Source: Stenotrophomonas sp. MMGLT7 (GTDB taxonomy: Bacteria; Pseudomonadota; Gammaproteobacteria; Xanthomonadales; Xanthomonadaceae). Taken from it: a stretch of DNA of 64,000 nt. Below, one piece after another: positions 16,821-26,837 of the stretch. Numbering within the stretch: the stretch's first letter is position 1; each line of letters begins with the position of its first letter. The stretch spans positions 248,001 to 312,000 of the forward strand of contig NZ_JAJOZS010000004.1 of the NCBI RefSeq assembly GCF_021168555.1, given 5' to 3'. The notes below the pieces were generated by a model, which saw only the letters and a list, made by a program, of their open reading frames with translations, searched no databases and was not told the origin of the DNA. A program made the position numbers and the translations under genes.

Positions 16821-18998
16821 TCAGGGAGTGGCCTGCGCGCCCTCCACGCCCAGCTGGTCGAGCACGAACGCATACGACTCGGCCCGCTCGCGGTAGCGGC
16901 GGAAGCGTCCGGACTTGCCGCCGTGGCCGGCTTCCATGTTGATGCGGAACACGATCGGATGATCGCCGGTGTTCTCGTCGCGCAGCCGGGCCACCCACTT
17001 GGCCGGCTCCCAGTACTGCACCTGCGAGTCCCACAGCCCGGTACCGACGAACATGGCCGGATAGGCCTGCTTTTTCACGTTGTCGTAGGGCGAGTACGAC
17101 AGTATGTAGTCGTAGTACTCGCGCTGCTCCGGGTTGCCCCACTCGTCGTATTCGTTGGTGGTCAGCGGGATGCTCGCGTCGAGCATGGTGGTGACCACGT
17201 CCACGAACGGCACCTGCGCCTCGATCACGCGATAGTCCTGCGGCGCCAGGTTGGCCACCGCGCCCATCAACAGGCCGCCGGCGCTGCCGCCGGCCGCGGC
17301 CACCCGGTCCCTTGCCGCGTAGCCCTGCTGCACCAGCGCCCGGGTGACGTCGATGAAGTCGGTGAAGGTGTTGTTCTTGTTCAGCAGCTTGCCGTCGTCG
17401 TACCACTGCCGGCCCATCTCCTGGCCGCCGCGGATGTGGGCGATGGCGTAGACCACGCCGCGGTCGAGCAGGCTCACCACCGGCAGGTTGAATCCCGGGT
17501 CCATCGACATGCCGTAGCTGCCGTAGGCGTACTGGAACAGCGCGGCGCTGCCGTCCTTCCTGAAGCCTTTGCGGTACACCAGCGACACCGGCACCTTGAC
17601 TCCGTCGCGCGCGGTCACCCAGACGCGCTCGGTGGCGTACTTGGAGGCGTCGTAGCCGATCACCGGCTGCTGCTTGAGCAGGCGGCGCTCGCCGCTGGCC
17701 ACGTTGAGCTCGTAGGTGGTGGCCGGCGTGGTCAGCGAGGTATAGCCGTAGCGCAGCCAGGTCGTGTCCGCCTCGGCATTGACCGACAGGCCCATCGAGT
17801 AGGCCGGCTCGTCGGCCTTGACGTATTCCTGCGAGCCGTCGGCCTTGAGCACGCGAACCCGTTCCAGGCCGTCCGAGCGCTCCTCGATCGCGGTGAAGCC
17901 GTCGAACAGCTCGAAGCCCTCGATGTACACCGCCGGGTCGTGCGCCACCCAGTCGCTCCACTGCTTGCGCGAGGTGGCGTCGCTGGGTGCGGTGACGATC
18001 TTGAAGTTCTGCGCGCCATCGGCATTGGTGCGGATCACCCAGCGCCCGCCGAAGTGGTCGGCGTCGTACTCGACGTCGCGCGCGCGCGGCGCCAGCACCG
18101 TGAACGTGCGCGGGTCGGCGGCCGGGGCGTAGCGCAGCTCGGAGGACACGGTGCTGTCCAGGCCGATGGTGATGTACCTGTCGTCGCGGCTGCGGCCGAT
18201 GCCCATGTAGAAGCTGTCGTCCTTCTCCTCGTACACCAGCACGTCGTCCGCGGCCGGGGTACCCAGCACGTGCTTCTTGACCCGCACGGTGAGCAGCGTC
18301 TCCGGGTCGTTCTCGACATAGAACAGGGTGCGGTTGTCGTCGGCCCAGACCAGGTTGGCCGAGACGCCGCCGATGCGGTCCGGGTAGATCTCGCCGGTCT
18401 CCAGGTTCTTGAAGCGGATCGCGTACTGGCGGCGGCCGACATCGTCCTCGGCCCAGGCCAGGATGCGGTTGTCCTGGCTGACCTCGGCATCGCCGACGCT
18501 GAAGTAGCCCTTGCCCTCGGCCATCGCGTTGACGTCCAGCAGTACCTGCTCGGCGGCGAAATCGCCGGCGGCGTTGGCGCGCTGGATAGATTCGGCGTCC
18601 ACCCCCGCGCCGTCCTTGCGGCGGGCCTGGATCGGATAGTCCTTGCCGGCCTGGAAACGCGTGTAGTACCACCAGCCGCGCTCGCGGTACGGCACCGAGG
18701 CATCGTCCTGCTTGATGCGGCCGACGATCTCCTCGTACAGCGTGTCCTGCAGCGACTTGAGCGGCGCCAGCAGCTGGTCGGCGTAGGCGTTCTCGGCCTG
18801 CAGGTAGGCCAGCATCGCCTTGTCCTCGCGGGTGTCGTCGCGCAGCCAGTAGTAGTCGTCGCTGCGGGTGGCGCCGAACGGCGCCTTGACCGTGTGCGGG
18901 CGTTTTTCCGGGTGCGGCGGGAGCGGATCGGCGGCGATGGCGGAAGCGGGGGACAAGGTCATCAGGGTGGCGATCAGGATCGAAGCGGGGAATTTCAT
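16821..18998 (-). CDS. ptrB: Oligopeptidase B-like serine peptidase (S9A), exported
   Basis: A 725-residue prolyl-oligopeptidase-family enzyme, expected to cut after basic residues in short peptides. An N-terminal beta-propeller is followed by an alpha/beta-hydrolase domain with Ser572 (GGSAGG), Asp657 (GLWDSQVQYWEP) and His692 (EAGHGGKSGR). The DSQVQYWEP block is typical of oligopeptidase B. It starts with a clear signal peptide (MKFPASILIATLMTLSPASA), so it should be periplasmic, unlike the cytosolic E. coli enzyme. It is divergent from an aminotransferase gene with 90 nt between them. Confidence 0.9.
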   Translation of the reverse strand: MKFPASILIATLMTLSPASAIAADPLPPHPEKRPHTVKAPFGATRSDDYYWLRDDTREDKAMLAYLQAENAYADQLLAPLKSLQDTLYEEIVGRIKQDDASVPYRERGWWYYTRFQAGKDYPIQARRKDGAGVDAESIQRANAAGDFAAEQVLLDVNAMAEGKGYFSVGDAEVSQDNRILAWAEDDVGRRQYAIRFKNLETGEIYPDRIGGVSANLVWADDNRTLFYVENDPETLLTVRVKKHVLGTPAADDVLVYEEKDDSFYMGIGRSRDDRYITIGLDSTVSSELRYAPAADPRTFTVLAPRARDVEYDADHFGGRWVIRTNADGAQNFKIVTAPSDATSRKQWSDWVAHDPAVYIEGFELFDGFTAIEERSDGLERVRVLKADGSQEYVKADEPAYSMGLSVNAEADTTWLRYGYTSLTTPATTYELNVASGERRLLKQQPVIGYDASKYATERVWVTARDGVKVPVSLVYRKGFRKDGSAALFQYAYGSYGMSMDPGFNLPVVSLLDRGVVYAIAHIRGGQEMGRQWYDDGKLLNKNNTFTDFIDVTRALVQQGYAARDRVAAAGGSAGGLLMGAVANLAPQDYRVIEAQVPFVDVVTTMLDASIPLTTNEYDEWGNPEQREYYDYILSYSPYDNVKKQAYPAMFVGTGLWDSQVQYWEPAKWVARLRDENTGDHPIVFRINMEAGHGGKSGRFRRYRERAESYAFVLDQLGVEGAQATP

Positions 18999-19088
18999 TG
19001 CATGGGGCTCGGTCGGCGGCATTGCAACCTGCGAGGCTGCGCCGCCGCCATGGCCTGGGCAAGTGCCGATCGGCCTATCATTGCGGCC

Positions 19089-20285
19089 ATGAACGCCCAG
19101 CCCCAGCTTTCCCCCGTCGCCGGCTACAGCCAGCGCAGCCGCGACATCGCCCCGTTCCGGGTCATGGAACTCAGTGCCCGCGCCGACGAACTGGAACGCG
19201 CCGGCTTCGACGTGATCCACATGGAGGTCGGCGAGCCTGACTTCACCACCGCCGCCCCGATCATCGCCGCCGGCCAGGCCGCCCTCGCCGCCGGCCGCAC
19301 CCGCTACACCGGCGCGCGCGGGCTGCCCGAGCTGCGCCAGGCGCTGTCGCGCTTCTACCGCCAGCGCTACCGGCTGGACATCGATCCAGAGCGCATCCTG
19401 GTCACGCCGGGCGGCTCCGGAGCGCTGCTGCTGGCCAGCGCGCTGCTGGTCGATCCCGGCAGACACTGGCTGATGAGCGATCCCGGCTACCCCTGCAACC
19501 GCCAGTTCCTGCGGGTGATGGAAGCCGGCGCGCAACTGGTGCCGACCGGGGCGGACAGCGCCTACCAGCTCACCCCGCAGCACATCGCCGCACACTGGAA
19601 CGCCGACAGCGTCGGCGCGCTGCTGGCCTCGCCGGCCAATCCCACCGGCAGCGTGCTCTCGCGCGAACAACTGGCCGCGCTGTCGCAGGCGGTCCGCGCG
19701 CGCGGCGGGCACCTGGTGGTAGACGAGATCTACCACGGCCTGACCTACGGCATGGATGCCCCCAGCGTGCTGGAGGTGGACGACGAGGCGTTCGTGCTCA
19801 ACAGCTTCTCCAAGTACTTCGGCATGACCGGCTGGCGGCTGGGCTGGCTGGTGGCGCCGCGCGACGCGGTGCCGGCGCTGGAGCGGCTGGCGCAGAACCT
19901 GTACATCAGCGCCCCCACCATCGCCCAGTACGCCGCGCTGGCCTGCTTCGAGCCGGCCACCCTGGAAATCCTCGAACACAGGCGCGAGCAGTTCCGCCGG
20001 CGCCGGGACTACCTGCTGCCGGCGCTGCGCGGCCTGGGCTTGGACATCGCGGTCGAGCCGCAGGGCGCGTTCTACCTGTACGCCGACGTGTCGCGCTTCA
20101 CCGCCGATGCGCAGGCGTTCTGCCGGCACTTCCTGGAGACCGAGCACGTCGCCTTCACCCCGGGCATCGACTTCGGCGCGCACCGCGCCGGCACCCACGT
20201 GCGCATCGCCTACACCCAGGACCTGCCGCGGCTGCACGAGGCGGTGGCGCGGATCGGGCGCGGGCTGGAGCGGTGGCAGGGTTGA
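19089..20285 (+). CDS. PLP-dependent aminotransferase, class I/II
   Basis: A 398-residue fold-type I aminotransferase. Visible signatures are HMEVGEPDF, the YTGARGLPELR substrate loop, ASPANPTGS, the DEIYHGLTY aspartate block and the PLP-lysine site SFSKYFGMTGWRLGW. The set fits the AspC/alanine aminotransferase-like group; the amino donor is not fixed by sequence. An inverted-repeat element lies downstream. Confidence 0.88.
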   Translation: MNAQPQLSPVAGYSQRSRDIAPFRVMELSARADELERAGFDVIHMEVGEPDFTTAAPIIAAGQAALAAGRTRYTGARGLPELRQALSRFYRQRYRLDIDPERILVTPGGSGALLLASALLVDPGRHWLMSDPGYPCNRQFLRVMEAGAQLVPTGADSAYQLTPQHIAAHWNADSVGALLASPANPTGSVLSREQLAALSQAVRARGGHLVVDEIYHGLTYGMDAPSVLEVDDEAFVLNSFSKYFGMTGWRLGWLVAPRDAVPALERLAQNLYISAPTIAQYAALACFEPATLEILEHRREQFRRRRDYLLPALRGLGLDIAVEPQGAFYLYADVSRFTADAQAFCRHFLETEHVAFTPGIDFGAHRAGTHVRIAYTQDLPRLHEAVARIGRGLERWQG

Positions 20286-20381
20286 GGCATAGCGAGCTGT
20301 CGGCGGTACGGCCGATGAGCGCCCGAAGAGCGAGTTTTCGGACCGGATACACCAGGGATCGGCGGGTCTGCTCCAGCTACT

Positions 20382-20520
20382 GCCCCCTCCCTTGCGAAGC
20401 AGGGGAGGGCTGGGGAGGGGTGCTGTTGCCCTTGCCGTTGCTTGAGCTCCCGCAATCAAGAGCAGGAACAACTGCCCCCCTCCCCAACCCTCCCCCGCGC
20501 TGCGCGCAAGGGAGGGGGCC
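20382..20520. repeat. C-rich intergenic inverted-repeat element
   Basis: Imperfect arms starting CCCCCTCCCTTGCG (from about 20384) and ending CGCAAGGGAGGGGG (to about 20518) enclose about 60 nt that includes GTTGCC-type hexamers like those at 62376. It lies between convergent genes, so it may also act as a terminator. Confidence 0.65.
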
Positions 20521-20559
20521 TTCTTTCGGCCCAGGGGGAATCGATGCCGGCGGCGCCGA

Positions 20560-22653
20560 TCAGCGCGCCAGCCGTTCCCACAGGAAGCTGTAGGCCAGCG
20601 CCGACATGTGCGCGGCCTGCGCGTTGTCGGCCGCGCCGCCGTGGCCACCCTCGATATTCTCGTAGTAGGTCACGTCCTTGCCGGCCTCGATCATCTTCGC
20701 CGCCATCTTGCGCGCATGGCCCGGGTGCACGCGGTCGTCGCGGGTGGAGGTGAGGAAGATCACCGGCGGGTAGCTCCTGGCCGGATCGAACAGGTGGTAC
20801 GGCGAGAAGGTCCGGATGAACGACCAGTCGTCGGTGTCCGGATCGCCGTACTCGGCCATCCACGAGGCGCCGGCCAGCAGGTGGCTGTAGCGCTTCATGT
20901 CCAGCAGCGGCACCTGCACCACCACCGCGCCGAACAGCTCCGGGTACTGGGTCAGCATGTTGCCGGCCATCAGCCCGCCGTTGCTGCCGCCCTGCACGCC
21001 CAGGTGCCTGGGCGAGGTGATCTTGCGCGCGAACAGGTCCTTGGCCACCGCCGCCATGTCCTGGTAGGCCTTGTTGCGGTTGGCCTTGAGCGCGGCCTGG
21101 TGCCAGCGCGGGCCGTACTCGCCACCGCCGCGGATGTTGGCCACCACGTACACGCCGCCCTTGTCCAGCCAGGCCCGGCCCATCCCACCGGAGTAGTTCG
21201 GCGTGAGCGAGATCTCGAAGCCGCCGTAGGCGTACAGCAGGGTCGGGTTGGCGCCGTCGAGCTTCAGGTCGCGGGCGTGGACGATGAAGTACGGCACGCG
21301 GGTGCCGTCCTCGCTGGTGACGAAGTGCTGCTCGATCACGTCCCTGGACGCGTCGAAGAATGCCGGCATGGTCTTCAGCGTCTGCGGCGGCTGGCCGATC
21401 TGCGCCAGCGCCAGCGTGGTCGGGGTGAGATAGTCGGTGACGGTCATCCACACCGCATCGGACTCGTCGCTGTCCACCGCGCCGACCTGGACCGTGCCGA
21501 ACGCCGGCGCGCCGACGAAGGCACTCTTGCTCCAGCCGCCCTGCCCCGGGGTCAGCACGCTCAGGCGGTTCTTGACGTCCTCGAGCACGTTGAGCACCAG
21601 GTGGTTGCGGGTCCAGGTGAAGCTGGCCAGCGAGGAGGTGTCGGTCGGCTCGAACAGCACCTCGAACTCGCGCTTGCCGGCCATGAAGTCGTCGAACTTC
21701 GCCGCCAGCAGCGCGCCGGCCGGGTAGGTCCGCCCAGCCACGCTCCACGGCTCGCGCAGTTCCAGCGTCAGCCATTCGCGCTTGACGCCCTTGTTGGCCG
21801 AGTTCGGCGCATCGACCTTGACCAGCGAGCCATCGGGCTTCCGCAGGTACAGTTCGTCGTTGTAGAAGGCCAGCGTGCGGCTGACGAAGTCACGCTCGAA
21901 ACCGGGGGTGTCGTCGTGCATCGCGGCGATGTACATGTCCGCGGGCTGGCCCTCGTAGACCACCGCGGCCTGCTCCAGCGGCGTGCCGCGCTTCCACTGC
22001 TTGACGATGCGCGGGTAGCCGGAGCTGGTCTGCGAGCCGGGGCCGAAGTCGGTGTAGACGTAGACGGTGTCCTGGTCGATCCAGCCCAGCGCGCCCTTGG
22101 CCTCGGGGCGGAAGAAGCCGCCCTCGACCCAGCTGCGGGTGCCGATGTCGAATTCGCGGGTGACGTCGGCGTCGGCGCCGCCGCGCGAGAGCGCGATCAG
22201 GCAGCGCTGGTACGCCGGGCGCAGGCATTCGGCGCCATGCCAGACCCAGTTCTCGCCCTCGGCCTTGTTCAGCGCGTCCAGGTCGAGCACCGTCTCCCAG
22301 TTCGGCTGCGGCTTGCGGTACTCGTCCAGCGTCGTGCGTCGCCACAGGCCGCGCTCGTGCTGCTTGTCCTTCCAGAAGTTGTAGTAGTACTCGCCGATCT
22401 TCTGCACGCCGGGGATCTTGGCGTCCGAATCCAGCACCTCGCGGATGCTGCCCTCCATCCGCTTGAACGCCGGGGTGGCGGCCAGCCGCGCTTCGGTGCG
22501 GGCGTTCTGTGCCTTCACCCAGTCCAGTGGCGCGGCGCCGGTGACGTCTTCCAGCCAGGCATAGGGATCTTTCGGCATCGCAGGCTCCTCGGCAGCGACG
22601 GCGCCAGCAGTGATCAGGCCGGCCACCAGGCAGGCCGAGGCGAGTTTGGACAT
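20560..22653 (-). CDS. Prolyl oligopeptidase family peptidase (S9), exported
   Basis: A 697-residue S9A serine peptidase with a signal peptide (MSKLASACLVAGLITAGAVA), an N-terminal propeller region and a hydrolase domain with Ser557 (GGSNGG), an Asp near 639 (TSTRDDRVHPGH) and His671 (IEGGHGG). I prefer the ATG at 22653 because GGAG sits 8 nt upstream; the ATG at 22665 would place that motif inside the coding part. Only about 41% of the spacing to its S9 neighbour ptrB is coding, and the two differ in sequence, so they are not a recent duplicate pair. Confidence 0.9.
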   Translation of the reverse strand: MSKLASACLVAGLITAGAVAAEEPAMPKDPYAWLEDVTGAAPLDWVKAQNARTEARLAATPAFKRMEGSIREVLDSDAKIPGVQKIGEYYYNFWKDKQHERGLWRRTTLDEYRKPQPNWETVLDLDALNKAEGENWVWHGAECLRPAYQRCLIALSRGGADADVTREFDIGTRSWVEGGFFRPEAKGALGWIDQDTVYVYTDFGPGSQTSSGYPRIVKQWKRGTPLEQAAVVYEGQPADMYIAAMHDDTPGFERDFVSRTLAFYNDELYLRKPDGSLVKVDAPNSANKGVKREWLTLELREPWSVAGRTYPAGALLAAKFDDFMAGKREFEVLFEPTDTSSLASFTWTRNHLVLNVLEDVKNRLSVLTPGQGGWSKSAFVGAPAFGTVQVGAVDSDESDAVWMTVTDYLTPTTLALAQIGQPPQTLKTMPAFFDASRDVIEQHFVTSEDGTRVPYFIVHARDLKLDGANPTLLYAYGGFEISLTPNYSGGMGRAWLDKGGVYVVANIRGGGEYGPRWHQAALKANRNKAYQDMAAVAKDLFARKITSPRHLGVQGGSNGGLMAGNMLTQYPELFGAVVVQVPLLDMKRYSHLLAGASWMAEYGDPDTDDWSFIRTFSPYHLFDPARSYPPVIFLTSTRDDRVHPGHARKMAAKMIEAGKDVTYYENIEGGHGGAADNAQAAHMSALAYSFLWERLAR

Positions 22654-22722
22654 GCAGCGCTCCATCGTAAATATCGATCGCGAACGCTACCACGGGCGCC
22701 GGCGCCGCTCCCCTGCCAAACG

Positions 22723-23058
22723 TCAGGCAACGCGCCGGTGCAGGGGCGCGGGGCCGCGCATGGGCAGGCGCCGGGCCTGCGGGCGCGGGCGGCGCCATGT
22801 CCGCAGGCGCGCGACCAGGCGCGGGCGCGGCATGCGGAACCGGTGCAGCGCCCACCACGAGGCCAGCGGCATGCCCAGCAGCCACAGCGGGCCCCAGCCC
22901 AGCCACTGGCTGTAGCCGCGCGCGGCCGGCCACACCAGCAGCAGCGCGATCCCGAACAGCAGGGCGTGGCGCACGCCCCGCACCAGGCGCGGGTCGGGCG
23001 TATCGGCGGCGGCCGCGAGCGGACGGGCGCGGCGGTGGCGGGAAGGCTTGATCGACAT
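22723..23058 (-). CDS. Small membrane protein of unknown function
   Basis: A 111-residue protein with two hydrophobic segments (HALLFGIALLLVWPAA and PLWLLGMPLASWWAL) between an Arg-rich N-terminus and an Arg/Pro-rich C-terminus. I do not recognise a family. It lies upstream of the S9 peptidase gene on the same strand (69 nt). Confidence 0.5.
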   Translation of the reverse strand: MSIKPSRHRRARPLAAAADTPDPRLVRGVRHALLFGIALLLVWPAARGYSQWLGWGPLWLLGMPLASWWALHRFRMPRPRLVARLRTWRRPRPQARRLPMRGPAPLHRRVA

Positions 23059-23183
23059 GGCGGTGGTTCCGATTGGGCGGGTTGGCATACCATCGGGCAG
23101 CGCCATCTCACCGGCTGCGACCTCCATTGACGTGCCCTTCGCCCGCCGACCGCTAGCTTGTCCGATCCCTACCTGTACAGCCC

Positions 23184-23765
23184 ATGCCGAAGATGCGCCT
23201 GATCGCCCCTGTCGTCGCTGCAATGCTGCTGGTCTGCGGAATGCTCCCGGGCGCCCGGGCGGCCGAAGCCGTCGCCTCCCAGCCCCCCGTCGACCTGCCG
23301 CGCTTCATGGGCACCTGGTACGTCATCGCGCGCATCCCCAACGCGATCGAGCGCGGCGACGTCGCCGCCCGCAACGAGTACACGCTGCGCGAGGCGGACA
23401 AGGTGGCCGTGCGCTACGTCTCGCGCGAGGGCTTCGGCGAGCCCGAGGAGGAAGTGAACGCGCGCGCCACGGTCGATGCCGAAAGCGGCAACCGGCGCTG
23501 GCGGCTGTGGTTCTACCGGGTCGTGCCGACCAAGTACCGGATCCTGGAGGTGGCCCCGGACTATTCGTGGGCCCTGATCGACTACCCCGGCCGCGACCTG
23601 GCCTGGGTGTTCTCGCGCAAACCCGAGATGGAGCAGGCGCAGTACCGCGAGTTGCTGACCCGCATGCGCGAGGAGTACGACATCAACACCGACAAGCTGC
23701 GCCGGGTCCCGCAGCTGCGCGAGCAGGTGGGCAAGCTCGGCTTCGACGTGCCGAAGAAGCGCTGA
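23184..23765 (+). CDS. Lipocalin family protein (Blc-like), predicted periplasmic
   Basis: A 193-residue bacterial lipocalin. After a signal peptide ending near GARA-A come the hallmark GTWYVIARIPN (from residue 43), YTLREADKVAVRY and LWFYRVVPTKYRILEV strands, and the C-terminal RVPQL. Relatives bind fatty acids or lysophospholipids. E. coli Blc is an outer-membrane lipoprotein; here the only Cys in the signal (MLLVCGM) is a poor lipobox, so the protein is probably soluble in the periplasm. Confidence 0.88.
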   Translation: MPKMRLIAPVVAAMLLVCGMLPGARAAEAVASQPPVDLPRFMGTWYVIARIPNAIERGDVAARNEYTLREADKVAVRYVSREGFGEPEEEVNARATVDAESGNRRWRLWFYRVVPTKYRILEVAPDYSWALIDYPGRDLAWVFSRKPEMEQAQYRELLTRMREEYDINTDKLRRVPQLREQVGKLGFDVPKKR

Positions 23766-23927
23766 GACCCCCGGAAAGGCCGTCGGTCAGGCGCGGCCGT
23801 CGCCGGACGTACCCGGCAACGGGCCTCGCCAGGGCGTTCGATTTCTTCTCAACGCCATGCCTTTCAAGGTCTTGCAGATACGGACAACATCCCCGGGACA
23901 GGATGCGTCGCCGGGGACCGGCAAGCA

Positions 23928-24155
23928 GGGCAAAGGCTTCCGTCCGCTGACGCGGCCGGGTTCACCCTTTTGGAAAGCGCCAAAAGAAACCCAAGGAAAA
24001 ACGCCTTTCCCGCAACGCCACGAGCCTACGCCTGAAGGGTTATCGGTATTTCCCGACTCGCCCTTCCTGGCTCGACCGGAACATGCTCGATCACGGCAGG
24101 CTCGATCACGGCAGGCCGCCCATCCATGGGCGGCGCTTTCCGGGTCTGGGCAGAT
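23928..24155. repeat. Dispersed intergenic repeat, copy A (about 230 bp)
   Basis: This stretch matches the reverse complement of 62466-62690. Shared blocks are AAAGGCTTCCGTCCGCTG, TTTTGGAAAGCGCCAAAAGA, GAAAAACGC, TATCGGTATTT, CCGACTCGCCCT and a CCCATCCATGGG palindrome. A 14-bp unit (CTCGATCACGGCAG) is tandemly doubled near 24085-24112. Open frames here are artefacts of high GC. Nothing else is seen in 23766-24369. Confidence 0.75.
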
Positions 24156-24369
24156 CGTCGCCGCTCGAACATGGAGCGGGCGCTGGCCTGCCGCCGGATC
24201 CCCTCGGCCACGCGGCTGCACGCCGGGAAACCGCGGCGTCCCGGCGGCACAAAGACGTCGAAGGGCTTGCTTCCCAAGGCCCGGGCCCGAAGGGCTGCCG
24301 CGGCCCGTTGCGCCGCGGCTGTGCAGGACCGTGGCCGGGCCCTGCAGCCCGGCCACGCGGCTGCCGCGA

Positions 24370-25236
<867 letters not shown>

Positions 25237-25280
25237 GGCGGGTTCCTTGGTCTGCAGATGAGGAACGGACGAGGATAGGG

Positions 25281-25301
25281 AGTAAGCTTACTTTCCGTAA
25301 G
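25281..25301. promoter_or_regulatory. Operator-like palindromes between qorB and the HxlR gene
   Basis: A perfect 12-bp palindrome AGTAAGCTTACT (25281-25292) is directly followed by an overlapping CTTAC/GTAAG dyad (25287-25301). The site lies in the 86-nt divergent spacer and is AT-richer than its surroundings, as expected for an HxlR-family operator. Confidence 0.6.
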
Positions 25302-25322
25302 TACGCACCTGGACGTTAGTGC

Positions 25323-25751
25323 ATGTCGGCCCGGCCCCCGATCTCCCCTCCCTCTCTTTCCGAACAGTTGCAGCGCGGCCAGGTGTTCGCCGCCGACTGC
25401 CCCTCGCGCGCGGTGCTGGACCATGTCACCAGCCGCTGGGGCGTGCTGGCGCTGGTGGCGTTGCGCGCCGGCACGCTGCGCTTCAGCGACCTGCGCCGGC
25501 GCATCGGCGGGGTCAGCGAGAAGATGCTGGCGCAGACGCTGCAGACGCTGGAGGCCGACGGCCTGGTGCTGCGCCGCGCCTATCCGGTGGTGCCGCCGCA
25601 CGTGGAGTACAGCCTCACCGCGCTCGGCGGCGAGGCCGCCGGGCACGTCGAGGCGCTGGTGGACTGGATCGAGGCCAGCCTGCCGCGGGTGCTGCAGGCG
25701 CGCGCCGGCCGACAGCCGGCACAGGCCCCGGAGCCCACCCCACTGCCGTAG
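25323..25751 (+). CDS. HxlR-family regulator, probable repressor of qorB
   Basis: A 142-residue winged-helix protein of the HxlR family. DCPSRAVLDHVTSRWG places a conserved Cys26 at the start of the DNA-binding domain; in QorR- and YodB-type members this Cys senses quinones or disulfide stress. LRRRIGGVSEKMLAQTLQTL is the recognition region. It is divergent from qorB and followed by a REP doublet. Confidence 0.88.
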   Translation: MSARPPISPPSLSEQLQRGQVFAADCPSRAVLDHVTSRWGVLALVALRAGTLRFSDLRRRIGGVSEKMLAQTLQTLEADGLVLRRAYPVVPPHVEYSLTALGGEAAGHVEALVDWIEASLPRVLQARAGRQPAQAPEPTPLP

Positions 25752-25757
25752 CAGCGC

Positions 25758-25829
25758 CTGTAGGAGCGACTTCAGTCGCGATGAGGCTCTACCGGTAAAG
25801 CCCCATCGCGACTGAAGTCGCTCCTACAG
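25758..25829. repeat. REP doublet (REPIN), copy 1
   Basis: Perfect 26-nt inverted arms (25758-25783 and 25804-25829) contain GTAGGAGCGACTTCAGTCGC, separated by a 20-nt centre with CTCTACCGGTAAAG. A partial third arm follows to 25842. It lies between convergent genes and could act as a terminator. Confidence 0.85.
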
Positions 25830-25868
25830 TCGCTCCTACAGGCGTTCCTAGAGGTCGATCGCGGACGC

Positions 25869-26837
25869 TCAGCCTTCGTAGTTGCTCAGCGCCAGCGACA
25901 GCAGCGACTTGGCCTGCTCGCGCAGCGAGCGCGGCTCGACGATCTCCGCGTCCGAACCGTAGTGCAGCACGTCCATCAGCAGTTCGCGCGAGACGCTGTA
26001 GGGCACCTTGAGCTCGTAGCGGCCGTCGGCCAGGAAGCGGCCCTGCTGCTTGGAATGCCAGTGCTCGTCGGCCACCCAGCGCGCGGCCTTGGGACTGAAC
26101 AGGATCGTCGCCCAGCCCTTGGCCGGGCCGGAGAAGATGCCGTAGCTGGCGGCCAGCTGGTCGTCCAGCTCGCTGTCGGGCACGTCGCGCGCCGGCTCGT
26201 CGACGATCCGCGCCTGGTTGATGCGGTCCACCGCGAAGCTGCGCACCGCCTCGCGGCCGTGGTCCCAGGCGTCGAGGTACCAGTTGTCGCGGTAGTGGGT
26301 GATGCGCTGCGGGGAGACCGTGCGCTTGGTCGCCTCGTCGGTGGAGCGGGCGCGATACTCGAACGACAGCCGCTTGCGCTCCAGCACCGCCGAGGCGACC
26401 GAGCGGAAGCTGGCCTCGTCGAGCCGGCGGCCGCGGTGCGGGATCACCCGCACCCGCTCCACCGGCCATTGCGATACTCCCGCCTGCGCCGCCAGCAGGC
26501 CTTCGATGCGCTGCTGCAGCGGCGCCAGCACGGTGGACAGCACGCCGCCGCCGGTGCGCGCCAGCAGCTGCTGCGAGGCCAGCAGGGCATGCAGTTCCTC
26601 CGAGCTGAGCCACAGCCCCGGGAGTTCGAAGCGGTCGTTCTCGCCGGACTGGTAGCGGAAGCCGGCCTCGCCGTCGCCCTCCACCGGCGCCATCAGCGCA
26701 TCGCGCAGGAACGCCAGGTCGCGATAGACGGTGGCACGGGAACAGCCCAGTTCCTCCTGCAGCCGCGCCACCGTCACCGGGTAGCGCGCCGACTTGAGAG
26801 TGCGATGCAGCGCGTTGATGCGTTCGTATCGGTCCAT
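25869..26837 (-). CDS. WYL-domain transcriptional regulator (YafY-like)
   Basis: A 322-residue regulator with an N-terminal HTH (ELGCSRATVYRDLAFLRD, residues 29-46) and a C-terminal WYL domain where the eponymous motif reads NWYLDAWDHGR, plus a WCX-like tail. Members sense nucleic-acid or nucleotide ligands and control stress or defence genes. No target is adjacent: the upstream gene is 460 nt away on the other strand. Confidence 0.86.
   Translation of the reverse strand: MDRYERINALHRTLKSARYPVTVARLQEELGCSRATVYRDLAFLRDALMAPVEGDGEAGFRYQSGENDRFELPGLWLSSEELHALLASQQLLARTGGGVLSTVLAPLQQRIEGLLAAQAGVSQWPVERVRVIPHRGRRLDEASFRSVASAVLERKRLSFEYRARSTDEATKRTVSPQRITHYRDNWYLDAWDHGREAVRSFAVDRINQARIVDEPARDVPDSELDDQLAASYGIFSGPAKGWATILFSPKAARWVADEHWHSKQQGRFLADGRYELKVPYSVSRELLMDVLHYGSDAEIVEPRSLREQAKSLLSLALSNYEG

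Noticed and set aside
16749-19088. The long N-terminal extension of the aminotransferase frame
   Set aside because: The extension is antisense to ptrB; the aminotransferase fold starts at the ATG at 19089.
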